From the NCBI RefSeq assembly GCF_022163125.1, contig NZ_CP091881.1, positions 7,455,001 to 7,519,000 of the forward strand: DNA of 64,000 nucleotides, given 5' to 3'. The notes below the pieces were generated by a model. The model was given only the letters and a program-made list of their open reading frames with translations, searched no databases and was not told the DNA's origin. A program made the translations under genes and the position numbers. Of the stretch, positions 1 to 8,698 are shown piece after piece (the first letter of the stretch is position 1; the number at the start of each line of letters is the position of its first letter). This DNA comes from Paenibacillus sp. HWE-109. GTDB taxonomy: Bacteria; Bacillota; Bacilli; Paenibacillales; NBRC-103111.

Positions 1-1
1 T

Positions 2-1078
2 GTAGCATGTGAGGTATCTGTAGCAACTGGTTTGGTTTTGGTAATCGGTGAGATTACATCAAGTTCTGAATATGTAGATATTCAAGCAATTGCTAGACAA
101 ACGATTAAAGAAATTGGGTACACACGTGCGAAGTACGGTTTTGACTCCCAAACATGTGCGGTTCTCGTTTCATTGAATGAACAATCCCCTGACATTGCAC
201 AAGGTGTGAACAGAGCACTTGAAGCAAGAGAAGGTTCTATGTCCGATGAGGAAATCGAAGCAATTGGCGCTGGTGACCAAGGTCTGATGTTCGGATTCGC
301 GGTTAACGAAACTCCTGAACTTATGCCGCTTCCGATCTCCATTTCTCACCAATTGGCTCGTCGTTTGACAGAAGTTCGCAAAAATGGTACTTTACCATAC
401 CTGCGTCCTGATGGAAAAACACAAGTAACTGTTGAGTATTTAGATGATAAGCCTGTTCGTGTTGATGCAATTGTTGTTTCTACACAGCATAGTGAAGATG
501 TAACTTTGGAGCAAATCCAAAAAGATATCAAAGAGCATGTTATCAACCCGATCGTTCCAGCTCACTTGTTGGATGCGAACACAAACTACTTCATTAACCC
601 AACTGGTCGTTTTGTTATCGGCGGACCGCAAGGGGATGCTGGTTTGACTGGCCGTAAAATCATCGTTGATACGTATGGCGGTTATGCTCGTCACGGCGGC
701 GGTGCTTTCTCTGGTAAGGATCCAACAAAAGTTGACCGTTCCGGTGCATACGCAGCTCGTTATGTTGCCAAAAATATCGTAGCTGCTGGACTTGCTGAAA
801 AATGTGAAGTTCAACTGGCTTACGCAATTGGCGTAGCTCGTCCGGTTTCCATTGCTGTTGATACTTTCGGAACAAGCACAGTTAGCGAAGAGAAGCTCGT
901 TGAGCTTATCCACAAAAACTTTGACCTTCGTCCTGCAGGCATCATCAAAGAGCTTGACCTGCGTCGCCCAATCTACCGTCAAACAGCTGCTTACGGTCAC
1001 TTTGGCCGCAATGACCTGGACGTTCCTTGGGAGCGTACAGACAAAGCTGAGACTTTGAAAGCACAAGCTTTGGTTTAA
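2..1078 (+). CDS. metK: S-adenosylmethionine synthetase, 5' end missing
   Basis: Makes S-adenosylmethionine from methionine and ATP in the cytoplasm. The window opens inside the gene: the frame is open from base 2, and the first visible residues (ACEVSVATGLVLVIGEIT) lie before any start codon, so about 40 N-terminal residues are missing from the roughly 400 usual for the family. Both family signatures are visible: GAGDQGLMFGFA and, later, GGGAFSGKDPTKVDRS, the phosphate-binding loop. The C-terminus is complete and is followed at once by a hairpin terminator, so metK ends its own transcript. Confidence 0.97.
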   Translation, partial: VACEVSVATGLVLVIGEITSSSEYVDIQAIARQTIKEIGYTRAKYGFDSQTCAVLVSLNEQSPDIAQGVNRALEAREGSMSDEEIEAIGAGDQGLMFGFAVNETPELMPLPISISHQLARRLTEVRKNGTLPYLRPDGKTQVTVEYLDDKPVRVDAIVVSTQHSEDVTLEQIQKDIKEHVINPIVPAHLLDANTNYFINPTGRFVIGGPQGDAGLTGRKIIVDTYGGYARHGGGAFSGKDPTKVDRSGAYAARYVAKNIVAAGLAEKCEVQLAYAIGVARPVSIAVDTFGTSTVSEEKLVELIHKNFDLRPAGIIKELDLRRPIYRQTAAYGHFGRNDLDVPWERTDKAETLKAQALV

Positions 1079-1087
1079 AATAGATTA

Positions 1088-1113
1088 GCCGTCCTTCAGG
1101 GGCGGCTTTTTTG
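1088..1113 (+). terminator. Rho-independent terminator after metK
   Basis: Seven-pair stem GCCGTCC / GGGCGGC (one G-U pair) with a short loop, followed by TTTTTT, ten bases after the metK stop. Confidence 0.9.
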
Positions 1114-1204
1114 TGTGCAATAAAAGGAACATATGTTTGATTTTTAGTTTGAAATATGGTAAAATATACTAAAATAACAAAAGCAGTATTGGTATAAAAA
1201 AATG

Positions 1205-1213
1205 TGCTATACT
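1205..1213 (+). promoter_or_regulatory. Possible extended -10 promoter for the small coiled-coil gene
   Basis: TGC-TATACT forms a TG-N-TATAMT extended -10 about 50 bp before the start at 1263. No good -35 lies at 16-18 bp. A weak call by eye. Confidence 0.35.
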
Positions 1214-1262
1214 TGGCTAACAGAAGATCGGCTTACGGAGAAGCAATAGACGGGGGTGATGA

Positions 1263-1520
1263 ATGTTGGATAATGATTTGAAAGAAGCGCTATCTGTTTT
1301 ACTTAAGGCTGAATTGTCACCGGTGATAGAGAAACTAAACGGAATTGATTCTCGATTAGATAAGCTGGAATTGGAACAATCTCAAATTAAGCAAGCAGTT
1401 CTAGAAACCAATAAAACGGTAAAAAGGATGGAACTCATTCAAGAGCAACAGCACTCGATTATCGAACTTTTGTCAGCTCGGTCTATAGAACATGAAGCAA
1501 AGATGAAATGGACTAAATAA
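1263..1520 (+). CDS. Small coiled-coil protein of unknown function
   Basis: An 85-residue charged protein. ATG at 1263 follows a strong GGGGGTGAT Shine-Dalgarno. The sequence is almost entirely heptad-like helix (for example IDSRLDKLELEQSQIKQAV), with no membrane segment, signal peptide or cysteine. I do not recognise the family. It lies alone between two terminators, so it is probably monocistronic. The strong ribosome site and helical periodicity support a real gene. A role as an oligomerising or adaptor peptide would be a guess. Confidence 0.7.
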   Translation: MLDNDLKEALSVLLKAELSPVIEKLNGIDSRLDKLELEQSQIKQAVLETNKTVKRMELIQEQQHSIIELLSARSIEHEAKMKWTK

Positions 1521-1543
1521 TATATATAAGTGCATCTCAAGCA

Positions 1544-1577
1544 GAGAGCAAATCCGGATAGGAGGAGCTCTCTTTTT
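1544..1577 (+). terminator. Probable terminator after the small coiled-coil gene
   Basis: GAGAGC pairs with GCTCTC across a 17-base loop, followed by TTTTTATTTAT. The large loop makes it weaker than the metK terminator. Confidence 0.6.
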
Positions 1578-1716
1578 ATTTATGTTCACTATTTTGTGAC
1601 GTATAAATACAACTTCTCTTCTATCGTAACTTTTTCCATAGTTTTAGAGTCTATATAGATATCGCTAAAAAGATAGATACTAGACTTAGACTGAAAGAGG
1701 AGAGTGGAAAAGCAAC

Positions 1717-4320
1717 ATGACGGTACAGAGGCAAGTAGGGTTAGGTGCGCTGGCTTGCGCATTGGTGTGGCAGTTGGTAGCAGGAACTTCGGTGCACGCG
1801 GCAGGGCCGACATTAACACTAAGTTCACAAGAGATAATTACATCAGGCGCTGTAATGAAGAATTACGTTTGGACAACAACGAGAAGCAATAAGGATGTTT
1901 CGGTTAACGCCAATGTGGTAGAGGTAGACTTGACGAATCCGAACGTTAAGATAGACGCAATGGCAGGGACGAAGAATCAATTCACGAAAAACCAGAGTGT
2001 GCTTGGTATGGTGAAGGATACTGGGGCTGTAGCTGGTGTGAATGGAGACTTTTTTAATACACAGGCGGAAGGTGTGCCAGAAGGTGCACAAATTACGAAT
2101 GGGCAAGTGATGGCGACGCCAGCGAAGATATCTGGATTATATTCTTTTGCGATTACGAAGAGTAATCAGCCTATCATTGATATTTTTGACTTTCAAGGCA
2201 AGGTAACGGCGAAGGATGGTACTTCATTTGAGCTTGGCGGTGTGAATAAAACGTATTACTGGGATGATAATGATGTCGCGATGATTGCAGACGGGCTTTT
2301 TCTTTATACAAGTGCCTGGGCTATGACGCAGCGTGCAGTGGATGGGACGCATGTTCCAACAGAAGCACTTATTCAGAATGATATCGTTAAGGAAATTGCT
2401 GTGGATACCAATGTAAAAATGATCGCTCCCGCAGATGGATATATTCTCAGAGGTTCAGGACTTGCCAGGGAGTTTATCGTTAATCACCTCAAAGTTGGAG
2501 ATAAAATCACGACCAAATATGATATGATTCCGCATGATGCTTCTCAGACCTATGACTGGAAAAATTTCAAAATGCTAATAGGCGGAAGCACATTACTTGT
2601 TGATGATGCGAAGCCTAGTTATTTTACGCGCAATATTGGCGATTTCAGTGGGTACAGTCCTCGTTCTCGTACAGCAATAGGCTATTCGAAGGACATGAAA
2701 ACAGCTTATATTATTACGTCTGACAGGAGTGCAGGCAGTGCGGGGATGACGCTTCCGGAGCTTCAGCAATTCATGATTGGCGCTGGGGTTTGGAAAGGGA
2801 TGGTTTTGGACGGAGGCGGATCTACACAGATGGTTTCGAGACCGTTGGGTGACTTTGATCCTAAGCTTGTAAACAAAACGGAGAACGGTAATCAACGATC
2901 TGTAGTGAATGGTGTTGGTGTATATTCGACAGCGCCAAAGGGTGATTTGAAAGGACTTATCTTAAAGGGCCAAAACATTTTATTCATGAATGAACCCAGC
3001 ACTTATCAATTCAAAGCTTATGATGACTATTATAATCCAATTGCAATAGATGGGATTGTTCCACAGTGGAGCACCTCCACAACCAATGGATCTTTTAAAG
3101 ACAATGTTTATACACCATCAACGACTGGTAAAACTCAAATTACCGCAAAATCAGGGAAAGGATCAGCATCCATGGATGTTGAGGTCGTGGGTAGAGATCA
3201 AATTACAGCGATGACTTTCAATGCAGGGGCTTTTTCGCTAACTGAGGGCGGAGACTTCAAGTTGCCTATCAGTGTGACTACAAGAAGTGGAGCAACTCGG
3301 GATTTACCAGCGGCCTCTGCGACATGGGAACTTAGTGGTGTTAAAGGGTCACTGAAAGATGGGGTTCTCCATGTAGACAGTGCGTCTGGATCCCAGGCAG
3401 CTCAAGTTATCGCCAGATATGATGGGTACAGCACGATGGTCACATTGCCTATTGGTCAAGAGAAGTCGTGGTACGATGTGGATAAATATGCAGTCATGAC
3501 TACAGGGGACAAATACCCTGCGGAAGTAGTTTCTGCGGTGAATATTGCCCAAGATAACGGAAATAAGAATCTTGAGATAGCTTATGATTTCACAAAAGGG
3601 ACAGGAACGAAAGCGGCATACGCAAGATTTAATGGAACGAGCGGTGCTCCTATTGAAGGTGAACCAGAATTTATTACAGCGAGAGTGCTTGGTGATGGAA
3701 GTTTTAACTGGGTACGAGCAGAGGTTGTTGACGCGAACGGCATTACGAATTTGGTGAGTTTTACAGAGAATATGAACTGGACTGGCTGGCGCAAATTAAC
3801 AGCAGACGTGTCGGATCTCAAATATCCGCTCAAAATCAAAAGTGTTTATGTGGCCAATCCAGCCAATGGGCAGGATGAAAGAGCTTCAAAAGGGAAAATT
3901 AATATTGATGATATTTCATTTATTTACAAGGGCCAACTGACATCATTGCCGAAAAATACCGTAAAGCTGACTGTAAATAAAAAGCAAGTGACATTGAATG
4001 ATAAACCTCTTACATTAGAGCAAGCACCTACCATCGTAAATGATAATACACTGATTCCCCTCCGCTTTGTTACAGAAGCGCTTGGTGGCAACGTAAAGTG
4101 GGACGAAAAAGAACGTAAAGTTACGGTCATTCGCGGGGATAAATTAATAGATCTGTGGATTGATAATTCAGACCTAATCGTTAATGGGCAGCGTGTGACA
4201 GCAGAAGTAGCGCCTAAAATCATGAATAATGTGACAATGGTCCCATTACGCCTCATTTCTGAGAAATTAGGCTTTAAAGTAGGCTGGGAACCCAAAAATT
4301 ATGGGATAACATTGGAATAA
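1717..4320 (+). CDS. Secreted phosphodiester glycosidase-like (NAGPA) protein with stalk domain
   Basis: 867 residues starting at an ATG behind a purine-rich GAAAGAGGAGAG site. An N-terminal hydrophobic signal peptide ends near VHAAG (residue 28), so the protein is exported. Residues of about 60-400 form a NAGPA (DUF2233) domain, with NGDFF near 109-113 and LDGGGSTQM near 364-372; in the family this fold removes GlcNAc from phosphodiester-linked sugars, and bacterial members are linked to exopolysaccharide or cell-wall glycopolymers. The middle (400-745) looks like beta-sandwich, Ig-like spacers. The last 120 residues are a copper-amine-oxidase N-terminal-type stalk domain (repeated IPLRFVTEALGG / VPLRLISEKLGF patterns), common in Paenibacillaceae surface proteins. 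The substrate is unknown. It appears to be transcribed alone. Confidence 0.85.
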   Translation: MTVQRQVGLGALACALVWQLVAGTSVHAAGPTLTLSSQEIITSGAVMKNYVWTTTRSNKDVSVNANVVEVDLTNPNVKIDAMAGTKNQFTKNQSVLGMVKDTGAVAGVNGDFFNTQAEGVPEGAQITNGQVMATPAKISGLYSFAITKSNQPIIDIFDFQGKVTAKDGTSFELGGVNKTYYWDDNDVAMIADGLFLYTSAWAMTQRAVDGTHVPTEALIQNDIVKEIAVDTNVKMIAPADGYILRGSGLAREFIVNHLKVGDKITTKYDMIPHDASQTYDWKNFKMLIGGSTLLVDDAKPSYFTRNIGDFSGYSPRSRTAIGYSKDMKTAYIITSDRSAGSAGMTLPELQQFMIGAGVWKGMVLDGGGSTQMVSRPLGDFDPKLVNKTENGNQRSVVNGVGVYSTAPKGDLKGLILKGQNILFMNEPSTYQFKAYDDYYNPIAIDGIVPQWSTSTTNGSFKDNVYTPSTTGKTQITAKSGKGSASMDVEVVGRDQITAMTFNAGAFSLTEGGDFKLPISVTTRSGATRDLPAASATWELSGVKGSLKDGVLHVDSASGSQAAQVIARYDGYSTMVTLPIGQEKSWYDVDKYAVMTTGDKYPAEVVSAVNIAQDNGNKNLEIAYDFTKGTGTKAAYARFNGTSGAPIEGEPEFITARVLGDGSFNWVRAEVVDANGITNLVSFTENMNWTGWRKLTADVSDLKYPLKIKSVYVANPANGQDERASKGKINIDDISFIYKGQLTSLPKNTVKLTVNKKQVTLNDKPLTLEQAPTIVNDNTLIPLRFVTEALGGNVKWDEKERKVTVIRGDKLIDLWIDNSDLIVNGQRVTAEVAPKIMNNVTMVPLRLISEKLGFKVGWEPKNYGITLE

Positions 4321-4356
4321 ATAGTGCTAGAAGTACACTTCAAATTGTCAGAACTA

Positions 4357-4365
4357 TGGTACAAT
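4357..4365 (+). promoter_or_regulatory. Extended -10 promoter candidate for degSU
   Basis: TGG-TACAAT extended -10 about 50 bp before the degS start. The same TGGTACAAT string recurs before secA. The -35 region is poor. Confidence 0.45.
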
Positions 4366-4415
4366 AATGGGTAGACTAATTTCTAATTTTGTTTATTAAA
4401 AGGAGCTCGTTTCAT

Positions 4416-5603
4416 TTGCAGCCAGACGCTATAGATCGTGTCATAAAAAACGCAATTAACGTCATGGAGAGCAGCAAGTATCAAATGTTTGAAATCGCTG
4501 AAGCCTCTCGCTTCGAAAAGGAATCACTTATTCGGGAACTCGAGGAAATTAAATATGAGACGAGTGTAACGATTGAGCTGGTCGATAAGTTAGAGAAGGA
4601 TTACAAGCGGTCTCGCATTCGACTCACCGAGGTCAGTCGTGACTTCAATAAATATCGTGAGGAAGATATTAAGATTGCTTATGAAGCGGCTATTGCATTT
4701 CAATTACAGCTTACAATAGCTAGGGAAAAAGAAAATAACCTGAAGACTAGACGCAATGATCTACAGATGCGGACTAAGAATGTGGACAAGCAGGTGGAGC
4801 GAGCCGAAACGATCGTTTCACAGATGAATGTCGTTCTAGAGTACTTATCGGGTGATCTTAATCAGGTGACTCGTATATTGGAATCTGCTAAGAACAGGCA
4901 GCTACTAGGTTTGAAAATTATTTTGGCGCAAGAGGAAGAACGAAAGCGTATCGCACGTGAAATACACGATGGGATGGCTCAAACGTTAGCTAATGTTGTA
5001 CTTCGTACTGAAATTGCTCAGCGTATGCTTGTCAAAGACGACATTCCCGCGGTCAAGGAAGAATTAGTAGATTTAAAAGGTCAAGTCAGAGGGGGGCTTG
5101 AAGAGGTTCGCAAGATCATCTTCAACCTCCGCCCAATGGCGCTGGATGATTTGGGTATCGTACCGACTTTGCGTAAGTATGTGCAGGATTTTGAAGAGAA
5201 GTATCGTATCCGTACACAGTTTAATCTCGTAGGCAAGCAGACTCGCATTCCATCTGGGCTTGAAATTGCTATTTTCCGACTGGTACAAGAAGCTTTATCT
5301 AATGTAATCAAACATGCGAAAGCTACTTTCTTATCTGTTGAGCTCACCTTGGAACCTGATCAAGTGCAAATCTACGTGGTAGATAATGGGATCGGATTTG
5401 ATGTGCCACAGACAGAGCAGAGAATAGCCAAAGGGAATAATTTCGGATTGCTGGGCATGCGCGAGCGTGTTGAGTTATTGGAAGGCTCAATGGTTCTTGA
5501 GTCCGAGAAGGATTCAGGGACCAAAATTACGATGCTAATCCCTATTGGCGGCGGTGCAGAGAACAAGGAGGAAAATCAGAATGGACAACACGGCGAGTCA
5601 TAA
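4416..5603 (+). CDS. degS: Sensor histidine kinase DegS
   Basis: Cytoplasmic histidine kinase that phosphorylates DegU. The chosen start is TTG at 4416, behind AAAGGAG at 4398-4404, giving 395 residues beginning MQPDAIDRV as in DegS proteins; an upstream in-frame start has no ribosome site. Residues 1-165 are the coiled-coil DegS sensor region. The HisKA_3 box is ERKRIAREIHDGMAQT with phosphoacceptor His184. A HATPase_c domain follows, with VQEALSNVIKHAKA (N box), DNGIGFD (G1) and NFGLLGMRER (G2). There is no transmembrane segment, as expected. It overlaps degU by 23 bp, so the pair is translationally coupled. Confidence 0.96.
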   Translation: MQPDAIDRVIKNAINVMESSKYQMFEIAEASRFEKESLIRELEEIKYETSVTIELVDKLEKDYKRSRIRLTEVSRDFNKYREEDIKIAYEAAIAFQLQLTIAREKENNLKTRRNDLQMRTKNVDKQVERAETIVSQMNVVLEYLSGDLNQVTRILESAKNRQLLGLKIILAQEEERKRIAREIHDGMAQTLANVVLRTEIAQRMLVKDDIPAVKEELVDLKGQVRGGLEEVRKIIFNLRPMALDDLGIVPTLRKYVQDFEEKYRIRTQFNLVGKQTRIPSGLEIAIFRLVQEALSNVIKHAKATFLSVELTLEPDQVQIYVVDNGIGFDVPQTEQRIAKGNNFGLLGMRERVELLEGSMVLESEKDSGTKITMLIPIGGGAENKEENQNGQHGES

Positions 5604-6306
5604 ACGCAATGTACGTCTCGTCATTGCAGACGACCATCAATTGTTTCGCGAAGGTGTTAAACGGATTATTAATATGGAAGATGATATGGAAGTCATCGGT
5701 GAATGTGGTGACGGGATCCAGGTTATCGAGCTTTGCAATCAAATTACCCCTGATATTGTGCTGATGGATATCAACATGCCTCTGGAGAACGGTGTTGTTG
5801 CGACGGAGCGATTGAAGCTGATTTTTCCAGATATCAAAGTTATTATTCTTTCCATTCACGATGATGAGAGCTATGTATTTGAAACTCTCCGCAAAGGAGC
5901 ATCAGGCTACTTGCTCAAAGACATGGAGGCAGAGTCGCTCATTAATGCGATTCGTTCTGTTGTCGCGGGTCATGCCTATATTCACCCTAAGGTTACGGGT
6001 AAGTTGATCAATCAGCTCAGACGGATGACCTATTTGGATGATGTAGGGGTAGTAGGAAATGGACAAGGTGTGAAAGATTCAGCTTTAAAATACATACATA
6101 ATGCAAATAGTCCACTAACCAAACGGGAAGCAGAAGTGCTTCGACTTATGGCCGAGGGGAAAAGTAACAAACTGATTGGAGAATTCCTATTTATCAGCGA
6201 GAAAACGGTTAAAAACCACGTCAGCAGCATTCTTCAGAAAATGGAAGTAGATGACCGGACACAAGCTGTTATTATCGCGATCAAAAATGGTTGGGTAACT
6301 CTGTAG
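5581..6306 (+). CDS. degU: Response regulator DegU
   Basis: Transcription factor of the NarL/FixJ family, 241 residues, partner of DegS. The ATG at 5581 is set by AAGGAGG ten bases upstream, inside degS. The receiver domain has the acidic pair D17/D18, phosphoacceptor D63 (LMDINMP) and K113 (LLKDM). A linker leads to a LuxR-type helix-turn-helix (LTKREAEVLRLMAEG, then SEKTVKNHVSSILQKM). In Bacillus, DegU controls exoenzymes, competence and motility, matching the neighbouring comF and flagellar genes. Direct targets in this organism are not shown by the sequence. Confidence 0.97.
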   Translation: MDNTASHKRNVRLVIADDHQLFREGVKRIINMEDDMEVIGECGDGIQVIELCNQITPDIVLMDINMPLENGVVATERLKLIFPDIKVIILSIHDDESYVFETLRKGASGYLLKDMEAESLINAIRSVVAGHAYIHPKVTGKLINQLRRMTYLDDVGVVGNGQGVKDSALKYIHNANSPLTKREAEVLRLMAEGKSNKLIGEFLFISEKTVKNHVSSILQKMEVDDRTQAVIIAIKNGWVTL

Positions 6307-6370
6307 ACCTCTCTTGTTGGAACCCCTATTCCTTATTTCGCATACATTGCAAATAAGGGAGGGATCCGCT

Positions 6371-6772
6371 ATGTGGATTGGATTACTTTGGATCTTGGGA
6401 TGTTACGGAATCAGCATCGCTGTGCTCCACCTATTGATCGGAAACCGCAAGGGCAAAGGCAAGAAGCCGACAAAAATTTTACTTGTTACCAAAAATAATC
6501 AGAATCAGATTGAATGGTATATTCGCTCTTTGTTTTTCTTCTCGCGAGTCAAAGGAAATGAAGTGACGGCGACGATTTTCGATGAAGGGTCGTCCGACGA
6601 TACGAGAAAAATCATTGAGCGACTGTCCTACACACATTCGTTAAATCTAAACCAAGGGACGGATAGTAGTTCTGTAGATGACTACTTAAGCAGAAATGAG
6701 CAAGAAGCTTTGATTGTGGTACATCTAAGCAATCGTGAGGATCTCGTTAAGTTTCCAGTTGGTTTGCAGTAA
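6371..6772 (+). CDS. Small membrane-anchored protein with glycosyltransferase-A-like start
   Basis: 133 residues from ATG 6371 with AGGGAGGG upstream. One N-terminal transmembrane helix (WIGLLWILGCYGISIAVLHL) and a basic stretch (GKGKGKK motif) suggest the rest is cytoplasmic. The soluble part starts like a family-2 glycosyltransferase: beta strand KILLVTKNN, then TIFDEGSSDDTRKIIERL, resembling the nucleotide-binding DxSxDxT segment. The protein ends long before any acceptor-binding half, so it is either a shortened glycosyltransferase relative or a separate small family. It sits between degU and comFA in the same direction, 42 bp from comFA. No catalytic function is claimed. Confidence 0.75.
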   Translation: MWIGLLWILGCYGISIAVLHLLIGNRKGKGKKPTKILLVTKNNQNQIEWYIRSLFFFSRVKGNEVTATIFDEGSSDDTRKIIERLSYTHSLNLNQGTDSSSVDDYLSRNEQEALIVVHLSNREDLVKFPVGLQ

Positions 6773-6814
6773 TCGGTTACAAGTACTTAGTTGAAAAAGA
6801 GAGTAAGGTGAGCA

Positions 6815-8698
6815 ATGAAGGTTCAACTTTACGCAGTTTGTTTAGGGACAACGTGGAAGTGGCAGTTATCCATTCACACGAAGACGGACATCCACTATTG
6901 GTTCGAGCATTACGCAGCCGACGCCGGCCTCGTATTGTTCGAACCTTTTATTTCGTTAGGGCAGGGTGTGCGGTTGCTGCAGAGCCTTAGAAAAGAAAAA
7001 TTATTTGCAGTAGAGAATGTTGAAGTGAAAGCAGAAAATATGTTGAAAAGGCTTCGTACTCATGCGTATGAGTCGGGTATAACGCTGAGTAAGACACTCG
7101 ATATGTCTATAATTAGTTATGAATCCTGGAAACATGCGAGGCCAATGTTAATGCTGGAGGCGGGCGTATATAACAGTATTGTTGAAGCATGCAGCGGTAG
7201 ATCGTTACTCGTGGAAGAAATCTGTCAGGTATTAGAGGGTATTGGGGTTAATTGTGAGGTAGAAGACGTGTGGTTGTCTTATTTACAGTTAGCGCATCTT
7301 AACGGCGATCTGGAATGGGGAGCTGGTTTGAAGATTGTCGACTCCCGAGAATGGCGTCAATGGTTTAAGAAGGGGGTTATTTATAGATGCAATCGTTGTG
7401 GGAGTGGGAATGAGCGGATGTTCTGGTCGAGCTGCATCCATTGCGGACAAGAATGTCCTTATTGCGAGGAGTGCCTTGCGATGGGGCGTGTTCGGTTTTG
7501 TTCTTTACTCGTTAGTGGGAGATCATCTATAGAAACGAGAGTTGTTGTTTCGGAGGATCTCTGTGCCTATATAGAGCCCTGGGGGCTAAGCAGACCACAA
7601 GCGAGAGCATCGCTGGAGGGTTTGCAATATATTAGCGGAGCAGGAGCAAAGGTACAAGAACGAGGAGCGAGGGGCTTTGTGGATACTAAACCATTAGCTC
7701 CGCGTAAGTTTTTGATCTGGGCAGTTACTGGCGCTGGGAAAACAGAGATGATTTTTCCCTTTATCCACTATACGGTGGCCAAAGGTGGACGAGTTCTTAT
7801 CGCAACACCACGCAAGGACGTGGTGTTGGAGCTTCAGCCGCGTATCACGCAAGCTTTCACGGGCTACAGCGTTGTTACGCTGTATGGAGGAAGCGAGCAG
7901 CGATGGGAGCAGGGCCAGATCACGATCGCGACAACGCACCAACTGCTGCGTTTTCACGAGGCCTTTGATCTGGTTGTTATTGATGAGATTGATGCGTTTC
8001 CGTATCACAACAATCCCATGCTAGCCTATGCCGCGTCTAAAGTCTGTAAGCCTAGTGGCATCAACATTCTACTTTCGGCTACACCCCCGAAAGCTATCAG
8101 ACAAGCTGCTGAGCGCGGGCAGCTGCCGCATGTTCGAGTGCCTGTTCGTTACCACAGGCACCCCCTGCCAGTACCTCAGCTAATTTCTGTACCCAGTTTG
8201 AGAAAATCACAACAAACACAGTCCATACCGAAGACATTGTCTAATAAAATAGAGGTCTCTATTGATCGAGGAGCACAAGTATTTATTTTTGTGCCTAACA
8301 TTCAATTGGTAGAGCCAGTAGTCGAACTATTAAGAAGCTTATGGAAAAGTACTACCTCCATATGCATAGAGGGGACTTCGTCCAAAGATCCCTCTCGAAG
8401 CGACAAAGTGCAAAGATTTAGAAACAGAGAGATTCGATTGCTTGTGACTACGACGATTTTAGAGCGGGGTGTTACTGTACCTAAGTCTGATGTGTTCATT
8501 CTAGATGCAGATTCAAGGCTGTTCGATGAAGCAGCACTCGTTCAGATGGCAGGACGCGCGGGAAGGTCGAAGGACGATCCCGCCGGGATGGTCTATTTTG
8601 CAGCAAAAGAAATGACGCAAGCACAAAAGGAGGCAATTCGACAAATTCGGCATATGAATCGCATTGCGAGCAAGCAAGGTTATTTAGTTGGGGGATGA
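6815..8698 (+). CDS. comFA: Competence DNA helicase/translocase ComFA
   Basis: Superfamily 2 ATPase thought to help pull single-stranded DNA into the cell during transformation. ATG 6815 follows AAGGTG. Residues 1-185 are an N-terminal region I do not recognise, longer than in the about 460-residue Bacillus ComFA (this protein has 627). Next comes a four-cysteine-pair zinc module (CNRCGSG ... CIHCGQECPYCEEC). The helicase core has Walker A AVTGAGKTE, DEID box VVIDEIDAF, motif III LLSATPP and motif VI QMAGRAGRS. The stop overlaps nothing, but comFC begins at the next base, so the two are co-translated. ComK-type AAAA-N5-TTTT boxes were not seen just upstream. Confidence 0.93.
   Translation: MKVQLYAVCLGTTWKWQLSIHTKTDIHYWFEHYAADAGLVLFEPFISLGQGVRLLQSLRKEKLFAVENVEVKAENMLKRLRTHAYESGITLSKTLDMSIISYESWKHARPMLMLEAGVYNSIVEACSGRSLLVEEICQVLEGIGVNCEVEDVWLSYLQLAHLNGDLEWGAGLKIVDSREWRQWFKKGVIYRCNRCGSGNERMFWSSCIHCGQECPYCEECLAMGRVRFCSLLVSGRSSIETRVVVSEDLCAYIEPWGLSRPQARASLEGLQYISGAGAKVQERGARGFVDTKPLAPRKFLIWAVTGAGKTEMIFPFIHYTVAKGGRVLIATPRKDVVLELQPRITQAFTGYSVVTLYGGSEQRWEQGQITIATTHQLLRFHEAFDLVVIDEIDAFPYHNNPMLAYAASKVCKPSGINILLSATPPKAIRQAAERGQLPHVRVPVRYHRHPLPVPQLISVPSLRKSQQTQSIPKTLSNKIEVSIDRGAQVFIFVPNIQLVEPVVELLRSLWKSTTSICIEGTSSKDPSRSDKVQRFRNREIRLLVTTTILERGVTVPKSDVFILDADSRLFDEAALVQMAGRAGRSKDDPAGMVYFAAKEMTQAQKEAIRQIRHMNRIASKQGYLVGG

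Noticed and set aside
906..914. Perfect DnaA boxes inside genes (metK about 906, NAGPA gene about 3476; TGTGGACAA twice in hpf)
   Set aside because: Single matches explained by coding (LIHKN, DVDKY, YVDKK); 9-mers occur by chance. Only non-coding clusters were kept.
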